This document shows positions 1-11,400 of a stretch of DNA of 64,000 bases, in pieces (position 1 is the first letter of the stretch; each line of letters starts with the position of its first letter). The notes under the pieces are model-generated. The model saw only the letters and a program-made list of their open reading frames with translations. It had not been told where the DNA came from and made no database searches. The stretch covers positions 310,001-374,000 of the forward strand of contig JBBELK010000818.1 in assembly GCA_037783545.1 (NCBI GenBank), read 5' to 3'. Source of the stretch: Henricia sp. BOLD:AAB3569. Its lineage: Eukaryota > Echinodermata > Asteroidea > Spinulosida > Echinasteridae. The translations under genes and the position numbers were made by a program.

Positions 1-48
1 GGACTGGTTAGCGTGTTTTATTCGGACGAATAAAACATTTTAGAAAAA
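1..48. other. Right-hand edge of a non-satellite insert, cut by the window start
   Basis: These 48 bases are not satellite. They are identical to 39441-39488, the last 48 bases of the 727-bp insert at 38764-39490. In both places satellite follows immediately at the same base of the monomer (GGCAATTTGG, at 49 and 39489). A second copy of the insert therefore probably lies just left of the window. The edge holds an 11-bp-arm palindrome (14-37). The ten bases TTTAGAAAAA at 39-48 also occur inside every monomer, so the true junction could lie slightly further left than 49. Confidence 0.85.
14..37. repeat. Perfect inverted repeat at the insert edge
   Basis: The arms TGTTTTATTCG (14-24) and CGAATAAAACA (27-37) are exact reverse complements separated by GA. 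The same palindrome recurs at 39454-39477. It lies 12 bp from the insert/satellite junction. It could be a transposon terminal structure, a binding site or a cruciform-prone element; nothing in the sequence decides between these. Confidence 0.8.
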
Positions 49-287
49 GGCAATTTGGTCAAAGTGTGGTCCAAACGTCGGCAAATTTGGAGGTCGAAAA
101 ATGTTCCGACGAACTTCAAATTTTGCATGCCCTAAACTCTCTATATTGCGCACTTGTCATAACAAATTGACAGACTTTCGCCGGGAAATGGCAGAGAAAT
201 TTCAAAGTTTAGAAAAAACTGGGTTGAGGCTTCCTGACTGCTCTCACGCAAACCGTGGCTGTCTGTACACACCTCTTTGGGGTACTC

Positions 288-308
288 CTGAGTTGTGCGC
301 ATGCTCAG
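288..308. promoter_or_regulatory. Short dyad containing an NRF1-like motif, present in nearly every monomer
   Basis: CTGAG (288-292) pairs with CTCAG (304-308). Between and overlapping them lies TGCGCATGCTCA (296-307), one mismatch from the palindromic NRF1 site TGCGCATGCGCA known from animal promoters. The motif recurs in almost all monomers; the last one in the window has a change here (GCGCATACTC near 63962). Binding is purely an inference. Any GC-rich palindromic 12-mer could arise by chance and be amplified with the array. Confidence 0.2.
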
Positions 309-343
309 TCATTCGGACTGTCGTTAACGCACCGCAGTTTGGC

Positions 344-408
344 TCGGCAATTTGGTCAAAGTGTGGTCCAAACGTCGGCAAATTTGGAGGTCGAAAAATG
401 TTCCGACG
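344..408. repeat. Degenerate internal duplication within the monomer
   Basis: Positions 344-374 and 375-408 align as two related subunits of 31 and 34 bp. Both begin TCGGCAA(A)TTTGG, followed by TC with an A-rich stretch, then TGTGGTCC or TGTTCC and a terminal ACG. The differences are a few substitutions and a 3-bp AGG insertion in the second subunit. This suggests the 297-bp unit partly grew by a short tandem duplication before it was amplified. Confidence 0.55.
373..408. repeat. Six-base-pair inverted repeat in the monomer
   Basis: CGTCGG (373-378) and CCGACG (403-408) are perfect reverse complements around a 24-nt loop containing GGTCGAAAAATG. The structure is weak. It is damaged by the 5-bp deletion near 19106 and otherwise kept because the monomers are nearly identical, so conservation says nothing about function. 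Confidence 0.4.
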
Positions 409-2543
409 AACTTCAAATTTTGCATGCCCTAAACTCTCTATATTGCGCACTTGTCATAAAAAATTGACAGACTTTCGCCGGGAAATGGCAGAGAAATTTC
501 AAAGTTTAGAAAAAACTGGGTTGAGGCTTCCTGACTGCTCTCACGCAAACCGTGGCTGTCTGTACACACCTCTTTGGGGTACTCCTGAGTTGTGCGCATG
601 CTCAGTCATTCGGACTGTCGTTAACGCACCGCAGTTTGGCTCGGCAATTTGGTCAAAGTGTGGTCCAAACGTCGGCAAATTTGGAGGTCGAAAAATGTTC
701 CGACGAACTTCAAATTTTGCATGCCCTAAACTCTCTATATTGCGCACTTGTCATACAAAATTGACAGACTTTCGCCGGGAAATGGCAGAGAAATTTCAAA
801 GTTTAGAAAAAACTGGGTTGAGGCTTCCTGACTGCTCTCACGCAAACCGTGGCTGTCTGTACACACCTCTTTGGGGTACTCCTGAGTTGTGCGCATGCTC
901 AGTCATTCGGACTGTCGTTAACGCACCGCAGTTTGGCTCGGCAATTTGGTCAAAGTGTGGTCCAAACGTCGGCAAATTTGGAGGTCGAAAAATGTTCCGA
1001 CGAACTTCAAATTTTGCATGCCCTAAACTCTCTATATTGCGCACTTGTCATAAAAAATTGACAGACTTTCGCCGGGAAATGGCAGAGAAATTTCAAAGTT
1101 TAGAAAAAACTGGGTTGAGGCTTCCTGACTGCTCTCACGCAAACCGTGGCTGTCTGTACACACCTCTTTGGGGTACTCCTGAGTTGTGCGCATGCTCAGT
1201 CATTCGGACTGTCGTTAACGCACCGCAGTTTGGCTCGGCAATTTGGTCAAAGTGTGGTCCAAACGTCGGCAAATTTGGAGGTCGAAAAATGTTCCGACGA
1301 ACTTCAAATTTTGCATGCCCTAAACTCTCTATATTGCGCACTTGTCATAAAAAATTGACAGACTTTCGCCGGGAAATGGCAGAGAAATTTCAAAGTTTAG
1401 AAAAAACTGGGTTGAGGCTTCCTGACTGCTCTCACGCAAACCGTGGCTGTCTGTACACACCTCTTTGGGGTACTCCTGAGTTGTGCGCATGCTCAGTCAT
1501 TCGGACTGTCGTTAACGCACCGCAGTTTGGCTCGGCAATTTGGTCAAAGTGTGGTCCAAACGTCGGCAAATTTGGAGGTCGAAAAATGTTCCGACGAACT
1601 TCAAATTTTGCATGCCCTAAACTCTCTATATTGCGCACTTGTCATAAAAAATTGACAGACTTTCGCCGGGAAATGGCAGAGAAATTTCAAAGTTTAGAAA
1701 AAACTGGGTTGAGGCTTCCTGACTGCTCTCACGCAAACCGTGGCTGTCTGTACACACCTCTTTGGGGTACTCCTGAGTTGTGCGCATGCTCAGTCATTCG
1801 GACTGTCGTTAACGCACCGCAGTTTGGCTCGGCAATTTGGTCAAAGTGTGGTCCAAACGTCGGCAAATTTGGAGGTCGAAAAATGTTCCGACGAACTTCA
1901 AATTTTGCATGCCCTAAACTCTCTATATTGCGCACTTGTCATAAAAAATTGACAGACTTTCGCCGGGAAATGGCAGAGAAATTTCAAAGTTTAGAAAAAA
2001 CTGGGTTGAGGCTTCCTGACTGCTCTCACGCAAACCGTGGCTGTCTGTACACACCTCTTTGGGGTACTCCTGAGTTGTGCGCATGCTCAGTCATTCGGAC
2101 TGTCGTTAACGCACCGCAGTTTGGCTCGGCAATTTGGTCAAAGTGTGGTCCAAACGTCGGCAAATTTGGAGGTCGAAAAATGTTCCGACGAACTTCAAAT
2201 TTTGCATGCCCTAAACTCTCTATATTGCGCACTTGTCATAAAAAATTGACAGACTTTCGCCGGGAAATGGCAGAGAAATTTCAAAGTTTAGAAAAAACTG
2301 GGTTGAGGCTTCCTGACTGCTCTCACGCAAACCGTGGCTGTCTGTACACACCTCTTTGGGGTACTCCTGAGTTGTGCGCATGCTCAGTCATTCGGACTGT
2401 CGTTAACGCACCGCAGTTTGGCTCGGCAATTTGGTCAAAGTGTGGTCCAAACGTCGGCAAATTTGGAGGTCGAAAAATGTTCCGACGAACTTCAAATTTT
2501 GCATGCCCTAAACTCTCTATATTGCGCACTTGTCATAAAAAAT

Positions 2544-3653
2544 TAACAGACTTTCGCCGGGAAATGGCAGAGAAATTTCAAAGTTTAGAAAAAACTGTGT
2601 TGAGGCTTCCTGACTGCTCTCACGCAAACCGTGGCTGTCTGTACACACCTCTTTGGGGTACTCCTGAGTTGTGCGCATGCTCAGTCATTCGGACTGTCGT
2701 TAACGCACCGCAGTTTGGCTCGGCAATTTGGTCAAAGTGTGGTCCAAACGTCGGCAAATTTGGAGGTCGAAAAATGTTCCGACGAACTTCAAATTGTGCA
2801 TGCCCTAAACTCTCTATATTGCGCACTTGTCATAAAAAATTGACAGACTTTCGCCGGGAAATGGCAGAGAAATTTCAAAGTTTAGAAAAAACTGGGTTGA
2901 GGCTTCCTGACTGCCCTCACGCAAACCGTGGCTGTCTGTACACACCTCTTTGGGGTACTCCTGAGTTGTGCGCATGCTCAGTCATTCGGACTGTCGTTAA
3001 CGCACCGCAGTTTGGCTCGGCAATTTGGTCAAAGTGTGGTCCAAACGTCGGCAAATTTGGAGGTCGAAAAATGTTCCGACGAACTTCAAATTTTGCATGC
3101 CCTAAACTCTCTATATTGCGCACTTGTCATAAAAAATTGACAGACTTTCGCCGGGAAATGGCAGAGAAATTTCAAAGTTTAGAAAAAACTGTGTTGAGGC
3201 TTCCTGACTGCTCTCACGCAAACCGTGGCTGTCTGTACACACCTCTTTGGGGTACTCCTGAGTTGTGCGCATGCTCAGTCATTCGGACTGTCGTTAACGC
3301 ACCGCAGTTTGGCTCGGCAATTTGGTCAAAGTGTGGTCCAAACGTCGGCAAATTTGGAGGTCGAAAAATGTTCCGACGAACTTCAAATTTTGCATGCCCT
3401 AAACTCTCTATATTGCGCACTTGTCATAAAAAATTGACAGACTTTCGCCGGGAAATGGCAGAGAAATTTCAAAGTTTAGAAAAAACTGGGTTGAGGCTTC
3501 CTGACTGCTCTCACGCAAACCGTGGCTGTCTGTACACACCTCTTTGGGGTACTCCTGAGTTGTGCGCATGCTCAGTCATTCGGACTGTCGTTAACGCACC
3601 GCAGTTTGGCTCGGCAATTTGGTCAAAGTGTGGTCCAAACGTCGGCAAATTTG
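2544..3653. repeat. Higher-order repeat, copy 1 (six-monomer period)
   Basis: A series of variants (TTA for TTG at 2544, GTG for GGG at 2598 and 3192, AATTGTGC for AATTTTGC near 2794, TTTGCAGG for TTTGGAGG at 3653) recurs 1782 bp downstream, exactly six monomers later. The change CTGCCCTC near 2913 is private to this copy. The boundaries given are the outermost shared variants; the duplicated block may be larger because the flanking monomers are consensus. Confidence 0.85.
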
Positions 3654-4325
3654 CAGGTCGAAAAATGTTCCGACGAACTTCAAATTTTGCATGCCCTAAA
3701 CTCTCTATATTGCGCACTTGTCATAAAAAATTGACAGACTTTCGCCGGGAAATGGCAGAGAAATTTCAAAGTTTAGAAAAAACTGGGTTGAGGCTTCCTG
3801 ACTGCTCTCACGCAAACCGTGGCTGTCTGTACACACCTCTTTGGGGTACTCCTGAGTTGTGCGCATGCTCAGTCATTCGGACTGTCGTTAACGCACCGCA
3901 GTTTGGCTCGGCAATTTGGTCAAAGTGTGGTCCAAACGTCGGCAAATTTGGAGGTCGAAAAATGTTCCGACGAACTTCAAATTTTGCATGCCCTAAACTC
4001 TCTATATTGCGCACTTGTCATAAAAAATTGACAGACTTTCGCCGGGAAATGGCAGAGAAATTTCAAAGTTTAGAAAAAACTGGGTTGAGGCTTCCTGACT
4101 GCTCTCACGCAAACCGTGGCTGTCTGTACACACCTCTTTGGGGTACTCCTGAGTTGTGCGCATGCTCAGTCATTCGGACTGTCGTTAACGCACCGCAGTT
4201 TGGCTCGGCAATTTGGTCAAAGTGTGGTCCAAACGTCGGCAAATTTGGAGGTCGAAAAATGTTCCGACGAACTTCAAATTTTGCATGCCCTAAACTCTCT
4301 ATATTGCGCACTTGTCATAAAAAAT

Positions 4326-5435
4326 TAACAGACTTTCGCCGGGAAATGGCAGAGAAATTTCAAAGTTTAGAAAAAACTGTGTTGAGGCTTCCTGACTGCT
4401 CTCACGCAAACCGTGGCTGTCTGTACACACCTCTTTGGGGTACTCCTGAGTTGTGCGCATGCTCAGTCATTCGGACTGTCGTTAACGCACCGCAGTTTGG
4501 CTCGGCAATTTGGTCAAAGTGTGGTCCAAACGTCGGCAAATTTGGAGGTCGAAAAATGTTCCGACGAACTTCAAATTGTGCATGCCCTAAACTCTCTATA
4601 TTGCGCACTTGTCATAAAAAATTGACAGACTTTCGCCGGGAAATGGCAGAGAAATTTCAAAGTTTAGAAAAAACTGGGTTGAGGCTTCCTGACTGCTCTC
4701 ACGCAAACCGTGGCTGTCTGTACACACCTCTTTGGGGTACTCCTGAGTTGTGCGCATGCTCAGTCATTCGGACTGTCGTTAACGCACCGCAGTTTGGCTC
4801 GGCAATTTGGTCAAAGTGTGGTCCAAACGTCGGCAAATTTGGAGGTCGAAAAATGTTCCGACGAACTTCAAATTTTGCATGCCCTAAACTCTCTATATTG
4901 CGCACTTGTCATAAAAAATTGACAGACTTTCGCCGGGAAATGGCAGAGAAATTTCAAAGTTTAGAAAAAACTGTGTTGAGGCTTCCTGACTGCTCTCACG
5001 CAAACCGTGGCTGTCTGTACACACCTCTTTGGGGTACTCCTGAGTTGTGCGCATGCTCAGTCATTCGGACTGTCGTTAACGCACCGCAGTTTGGCTCGGC
5101 AATTTGGTCAAAGTGTGGTCCAAACGTCGGCAAATTTGGAGGTCGAAAAATGTTCCGACGAACTTCAAATTTTGCATGCCCTAAACTCTCTATATTGCGC
5201 ACTTGTCATAAAAAATTGACAGACTTTCGCCGGGAAATGGCAGAGAAATTTCAAAGTTTAGAAAAAACTGGGTTGAGGCTTCCTGACTGCTCTCACGCAA
5301 ACCGTGGCTGTCTGTACACACCTCTTTGGGGTACTCCTGAGTTGTGCGCATGCTCAGTCATTCGGACTGTCGTTAACGCACCGCAGTTTGGCTCGGCAAT
5401 TTGGTCAAAGTGTGGTCCAAACGTCGGCAAATTTG
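4326..5435. repeat. Higher-order repeat, copy 2 (six-monomer period)
   Basis: All five shared variants of copy 1 reappear at +1782 bp (4326, 4380, about 4576, 4974, 5435). The GTG variant pair appears once more at 6161 and 6755, one further period on after allowing for the 1-bp deletion near 5507. A third, partly overwritten copy therefore probably follows. Confidence 0.85.
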
Positions 5436-8400
5436 CAGGTCGAAAAATGTTCCGACGAACTTCAAATTTTGCATGCCCTAAACTCTCTATATTGCGCACT
5501 TGTCATAAAAATTGACAGACTTTCGCCGGGAAATGGCAGAGAAATTTCAAAGTTTAGAAAAAACTGGGTTGAGGCTTCCTGACTGCTCTCACGCAAACCG
5601 TGGCTGTCTGTACACACCTCTTTGGGGTACTCCTGAGTTGTGCGCATGCTCAGTCATTCGGACTGTCGTTAACGCACCGCAGTTTGGCTCGGCAATTTGG
5701 TCAAAGTGTGGTCCAAACGTCGGCAAATTTGGAGGTCGAAAAATGTTCCGACGAACTTCAAATTTTGCATGCCCTAAACTCTCTATATTGCGCACTTGTC
5801 ATAAAAAATTGACAGACTTTCGCCGGGAAATGGCAGAGAAATTTCAAAGTTTAGAAAAAACTGGGTTGAGGCTTCCTGACTGCTCTCACGCAAACCGTGG
5901 CTGTCTGTACACACCTCTTTGGGGTACTCCTGAGTTGTGCGCATGCTCAGTCATTCGGACTGTCGTTAACGCACCGCAGTTTGGCTCGGCAATTTGGTCA
6001 AAGTGTGGTCCAAACGTCGGCAAATTTGGAGGTCGAAAAATGTTCCGACGAACTTCAAATTTTGCATGCCCTAAACTCTCTATATTGCGCACTTGTCATA
6101 AAAAATTGACAGACTTTCGCCGGGAAATGGCAGAGAAATTTCAAAGTTTAGAAAAAACTGTGTTGAGGCTTCCTGACTGCTCTCACGCAAACCGTGGCTG
6201 TCTGTACACACCTCTTTGGGGTACTCCTGAGTTGTGCGCATGCTCAGTCATTCGGACTGTCGTTAACGCACCGCAGTTTGGCTCGGCAATTTGGTCAAAG
6301 TGTGGTCCAAACGTCGGCAAATTTGGAGGTCGAAAAATGTTCCGACGAACTTCAAATTTTGCATGCCCTAAACTCTCTATATTGCGCACTTGTCATAAAA
6401 AATTGACAGACTTTCGCCGGGAAATGGCAGAGAAATTTCAAAGTTTAGAAAAAACTGGGTTGAGGCTTCCTGACTGCTCTCACGCAAACCGTGGCTGTCT
6501 GTACACACCTCTTTGGGGTACTCCTGAGTTGTGCGCATGCTCAGTCATTCGGACTGTCGTTAACGCACCGCAGTTTGGCTCGGCAATTTGGTCAAAGTGT
6601 GGTCCAAACGTCGGCAAATTTGGAGGTCGAAAAATGTTCCGACGAACTTCAAATTTTGCATGCCCTAAACTCTCTATATTGCGCACTTGTCATAAAAAAT
6701 TGACAGACTTTCGCCGGGAAATGGCAGAGAAATTTCAAAGTTTAGAAAAAACTGTGTTGAGGCTTCCTGACTGCTCTCACGCAAACCGTGGCTGTCTGTA
6801 CACACCTCTTTGGGGTACTCCTGAGTTGTGCGCATGCTCAGTCATTCGGACTGTCGTTAACGCACCGCAGTTTGGCTCGGCAATTTGGTCAAAGTGTGGT
6901 CCAAACGTCGGCAAATTTGGAGGTCGAAAAATGTTCCGACGAACTTCAAATTTTGCATGCCCTAAACTCTCTATATTGCGCACTTGTCATAAAAAATTGA
7001 CAGACTTTCGCCGGGAAATGGCAGAGAAATTTCAAAGTTTAGAAAAAACTGGGTTGAGGCTTCCTGACTGCTCTCACGCAAACCGTGGCTGTCTGTACAC
7101 ACCTCTTTGGGGTACTCCTGAGTTGTGCGCATGCTCAGTCATTCGGACTGTCGTTAACGCACCGCAGTTTGGCTCGGCAATTTGGTCAAAGTGTGGTCCA
7201 AACGTCGGCAAATTTGGAGGTCGAAAAATGTTCCGACGAACTTCAAATTTTGCATGCCCTAAACTCTCTATATTGCGCACTTGTCATAAAAAATTGACAG
7301 ACTTTCGCCGGGAAATGGCAGAGAAATTTCAAAGTTTAGAAAAAACTGGGTTGAGGCTTCCTGACTGCTCTCACGCAAACCGTGGCTGTCTGTACACACC
7401 TCTTTGGGGTACTCCTGAGTTGTGCGCATGCTCAGTCATTCGGACTGTCGTTAACGCACCGCAGTTTGGCTCGGCAATTTGGTCAAAGTGTGGTCCAAAC
7501 GTCGGCAAATTTGGAGGTCGAAAAATGTTCCGACGAACTTCAAATTTTGCATGCCCTAAACTCTCTATATTGCGCACTTGTCATAAAAAATTGACAGACT
7601 TTCGCCGGGAAATGGCAGAGAAATTTCAAAGTTTAGAAAAAACTGGGTTGAGGCTTCCTGACTGCTCTCACGCAAACCGTGGCTGTCTGTACACACCTCT
7701 TTGGGGTACTCCTGAGTTGTGCGCATGCTCAGTCATTCGGACTGTCGTTAACGCACCGCAGTTTGGCTCGGCAATTTGGTCAAAGTGTGGTCCAAACGTC
7801 GGCAAATTTGGAGGTCGAAAAATGTTCCGACGAACTTCAAATTTTGCATGCCCTAAACTCTCTATATTGCGCACTTGTCATAAAAAATTGACAGACTTTC
7901 GCCGGGAAATGGCAGAGAAATTTCAAAGTTTAGAAAAAACTGGGTTGAGGCTTCCTGACTGCTCTCACGCAAACCGTGGCTGTCTGTACACACCTCTTTG
8001 GGGTACTCCTGAGTTGTGCGCATGCTCAGTCATTCGGACTGTCGTTAACGCACCGCAGTTTGGCTCGGCAATTTGGTCAAAGTGTGGTCCAAACGTCGGC
8101 AAATTTGGAGGTCGAAAAATGTTCCGACGAACTTCAAATTTTGCATGCCCTAAACTCTCTATATTGCGCACTTGTCATAAAAAATTGACAGACTTTCGCC
8201 GGGAAATGGCAGAGAAATTTCAAAGTTTAGAAAAAACTGGGTTGAGGCTTCCTGACTGCTCTCACGCAAACCGTGGCTGTCTGTACACACCTCTTTGGGG
8301 TACTCCTGAGTTGTGCGCATGCTCAGTCATTCGGACTGTCGTTAACGCACCGCAGTTTGGCTCGGCAATTTGGTCAAAGTGTGGTCCAAACGTCGGCAAA

Positions 8401-11400
8401 TTTGGAGGTCGAAAAATGTTCCGACGAACTTCAAATTTTGCATGCCCTAAACTCTCTATATTGCGCACTTGTCATAAAAAATTGACAGACTTTCGCCGGG
8501 AAATGGCAGAGAAATTTCAAAGTTTAGAAAAAACTGGGTTGAGGCTTCCTGACTGCTCTCACGCAAACCGTGGCTGTCTGTACACACCTCTTTGGGGTAC
8601 TCCTGAGTTGTGCGCATGCTCAGTCATTCGGACTGTCGTTAACGCACCGCAGTTTGGCTCGGCAATTTGGTCAAAGTGTGGTCCAAACGTCGGCAAATTT
8701 GGAGGTCGAAAAATGTTCCGACGAACTTCAAATTTTGCATGCCCTAAACTCTCTATATTGCGCACTTGTCATAAAAAATTGACAGACTTTCGCCGGGAAA
8801 TGGCAGAGAAATTTCAAAGTTTAGAAAAAACTGGGTTGAGGCTTCCTGACTGCTCTCACGCAAACCGTGGCTGTCTGTACACACCTCTTTGGGGTACTCC
8901 TGAGTTGTGCGCATGCTCAGTCATTCGGACTGTCGTTAACGCACCGCAGTTTGGCTCGGCAATTTGGTCAAAGTGTGGTCCAAACGTCGGCAAATTTGGA
9001 GGTCGAAAAATGTTCCGACGAACTTCAAATTTTGCATGCCCTAAACTCTCTATATTGCGCACTTGTCATAAAAAATTGACAGACTTTCGCCGGGAAATGG
9101 CAGAGAAATTTCAAAGTTTAGAAAAAACTGGGTTGAGGCTTCCTGACTGCTCTCACGCAAACCGTGGCTGTCTGTACACACCTCTTTGGGGTACTCCTGA
9201 GTTGTGCGCATGCTCAGTCATTCGGACTGTCGTTAACGCACCGCAGTTTGGCTCGGCAATTTGGTCAAAGTGTGGTCCAAACGTCGGCAAATTTGGAGGT
9301 CGAAAAATGTTCCGACGAACTTCAAATTTTGCATGCCCTAAACTCTCTATATTGCGCACTTGTCATAAAAAATTGACAGACTTTCGCCGGGAAATGGCAG
9401 AGAAATTTCAAAGTTTAGAAAAAACTGGGTTGAGGCTTCCTGACTGCTCTCACGCAAACCGTGGCTGTCTGTACACACCTCTTTGGGGTACTCCTGAGTT
9501 GTGCGCATGCTCAGTCATTCGGACTGTCGTTAACGCACCGCAGTTTGGCTCGGCAATTTGGTCAAAGTGTGGTCCAAACGTCGGCAAATTTGGAGGTCGA
9601 AAAATGTTCCGACGAACTTCAAATTTTGCATGCCCTAAACTCTCTATATTGCGCACTTGTCATAAAAAATTGACAGACTTTCGCCGGGAAATGGCAGAGA
9701 AATTTCAAAGTTTAGAAAAAACTGGGTTGAGGCTTCCTGACTGCTCTCACGCAAACCGTGGCTGTCTGTACACACCTCTTTGGGGTACTCCTGAGTTGTG
9801 CGCATGCTCAGTCATTCGGACTGTCGTTAACGCACCGCAGTTTGGCTCGGCAATTTGGTCAAAGTGTGGTCCAAACGTCGGCAAATTTGGAGGTCGAAAA
9901 ATGTTCCGACGAACTTCAAATTTTGCATGCCCTAAACTCTCTATATTGCGCACTTGTCATAAAAAATTGACAGACTTTCGCCGGGAAATGGCAGAGAAAT
10001 TTCAAAGTTTAGAAAAAACTGGGTTGAGGCTTCCTGACTGCTCTCACGCAAACCGTGGCTGTCTGTACACACCTCTTTGGGGTACTCCTGAGTTGTGCGC
10101 ATGCTCAGTCATTCGGACTGTCGTTAACGCACCGCAGTTTGGCTCGGCAATTTGGTCAAAGTGTGGTCCAAACGTCGGCAAATTTGGAGGTCGAAAAATG
10201 TTCCGACGAACTTCAAATTTTGCATGCCCTAAACTCTCTATATTGCGCACTTGTCATAAAAAATTGACAGACTTTCGCCGGGAAATGGCAGAGAAATTTC
10301 AAAGTTTAGAAAAAACTGGGTTGAGGCTTCCTGACTGCTCTCACGCAAACCGTGGCTGTCTGTACACACCTCTTTGGGGTACTCCTGAGTTGTGCGCATG
10401 CTCAGTCATTCGGACTGTCGTTAACGCACCGCAGTTTGGCTCGGCAATTTGGTCAAAGTGTGGTCCAAACGTCGGCAAATTTGGAGGTCGAAAAATGTTC
10501 CGACGAACTTCAAATTTTGCATGCCCTAAACTCTCTATATTGCGCACTTGTCATAAAAAATTGACAGACTTTCGCCGGGAAATGGCAGAGAAATTTCAAA
10601 GTTTAGAAAAAACTGGGTTGAGGCTTCCTGACTGCTCTCACGCAAACCGTGGCTGTCTGTACACACCTCTTTGGGGTACTCCTGAGTTGTGCGCATGCTC
10701 AGTCATTCGGACTGTCGTTAACGCACCGCAGTTTGGCTCGGCAATTTGGTCAAAGTGTGGTCCAAACGTCGGCAAATTTGGAGGTCGAAAAATGTTCCGA
10801 CGAACTTCAAATTTTGCATGCCCTAATCTCTATATTGCGCACTTGTCATAACAAATTGACAGACTTTCGCCGCGAAATGGCAGAGAAATTTCAAAGTTTA
10901 GAAAAAACTGGGTTGAGGCTTCCTGACTGCTCTCACGCAAACCGTGGCTGTCTGTACACACCTCTTTGGGGTACTCCTGAGTTGTGCGCATGCTCAGTCA
11001 TTCGGACTGTCGTTAACGCACCGCAGTTTGGCTCGGCAATTTGGTCAAAGTGTGGTCCAAACGTCGGCAAATTTGGAGGTCGAAAAATGTTCCGACGAAC
11101 TTCAAATTTTGCATGCCCTAAACTCTCTATATTGCGCACTTGTCATAAAAAATTGACAGACTTTCGCCGGGAAATGGCAGAGAAATTTCAAAGTTTAGAA
11201 AAAACTGGGTTGAGGCTTCCTGACTGCTCTCACGCAAACCGTGGCTGTCTGTACACACCTCTTTGGGGTACTCCTGAGTTGTGCGCATGCTCAGTCATTC
11301 GGACTGTCGTTAACGCACCGCAGTTTGGCTCGGCAATTTGGTCAAAGTGTGGTCCAAACGTCGGCAAATTTGGAGGTCGAAAAATGTTCCGACGAACTTC

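Larger units (their letters stand above)
244..540. repeat. Representative consensus monomer of the 297-bp satellite
   Basis: This unit matches the majority sequence. It has one HpaI-type GTTAAC, two GCATGC hexamers (around 300 and 421), a TATATT stretch (around 439), a variable A6 tract after GTCAT (around 457) and an A6 run before CTGGG (around 511). It also holds an internal degenerate duplication (344-408) and two short dyads (288-308, 373-408). One forward frame is open throughout and would encode 99 residues with seven cysteines. A second forward frame encodes 70 residues (255-464 without the stop) and one reverse frame encodes 68. None resembles a family I know, and I treat all three as incidental. 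Confidence 0.9.

Noticed and set aside
330..365. Resemblance of CCGCAGTTTGGCTCGG...GGTCAAAG to a dinoflagellate spliced leader
   Set aside because: Only fragments match. The leader's internal bases and a correctly placed splice donor are absent, and the Sm-like AAATTTGGA stretch downstream is too generic.
255..467. 70-codon plus-strand and 68-codon minus-strand frames repeated in each monomer
   Set aside because: They are other frames of the same satellite unit, overlap each other, and are conserved only because the monomers are nearly identical.
380..490. CENP-B box in the monomer
   Set aside because: The best partial matches (TTCGCCGGGA and, on the reverse strand, TTCGTCGGAA) keep only part of the required TTCG....A..CGGG pattern.
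244..540. 5S rRNA, tRNA or other polymerase III gene inside the monomer
   Set aside because: I found no convincing A-box/B-box pair or 5S internal control region on either strand.
244..540. Hammerhead ribozyme, as found in some satellites
   Set aside because: No CTGANGA core paired with a GAAA element and cleavage triplet is present on either strand.
101..5515. An 1,804-codon open frame, and similar frames elsewhere in the array, as giant repetitive protein genes
   Set aside because: The frames begin and end wherever an indel or point stop happens to occur in the satellite. There is no distinct start context or unique terminal domain, no family resemblance and no sign of codon-level constraint.
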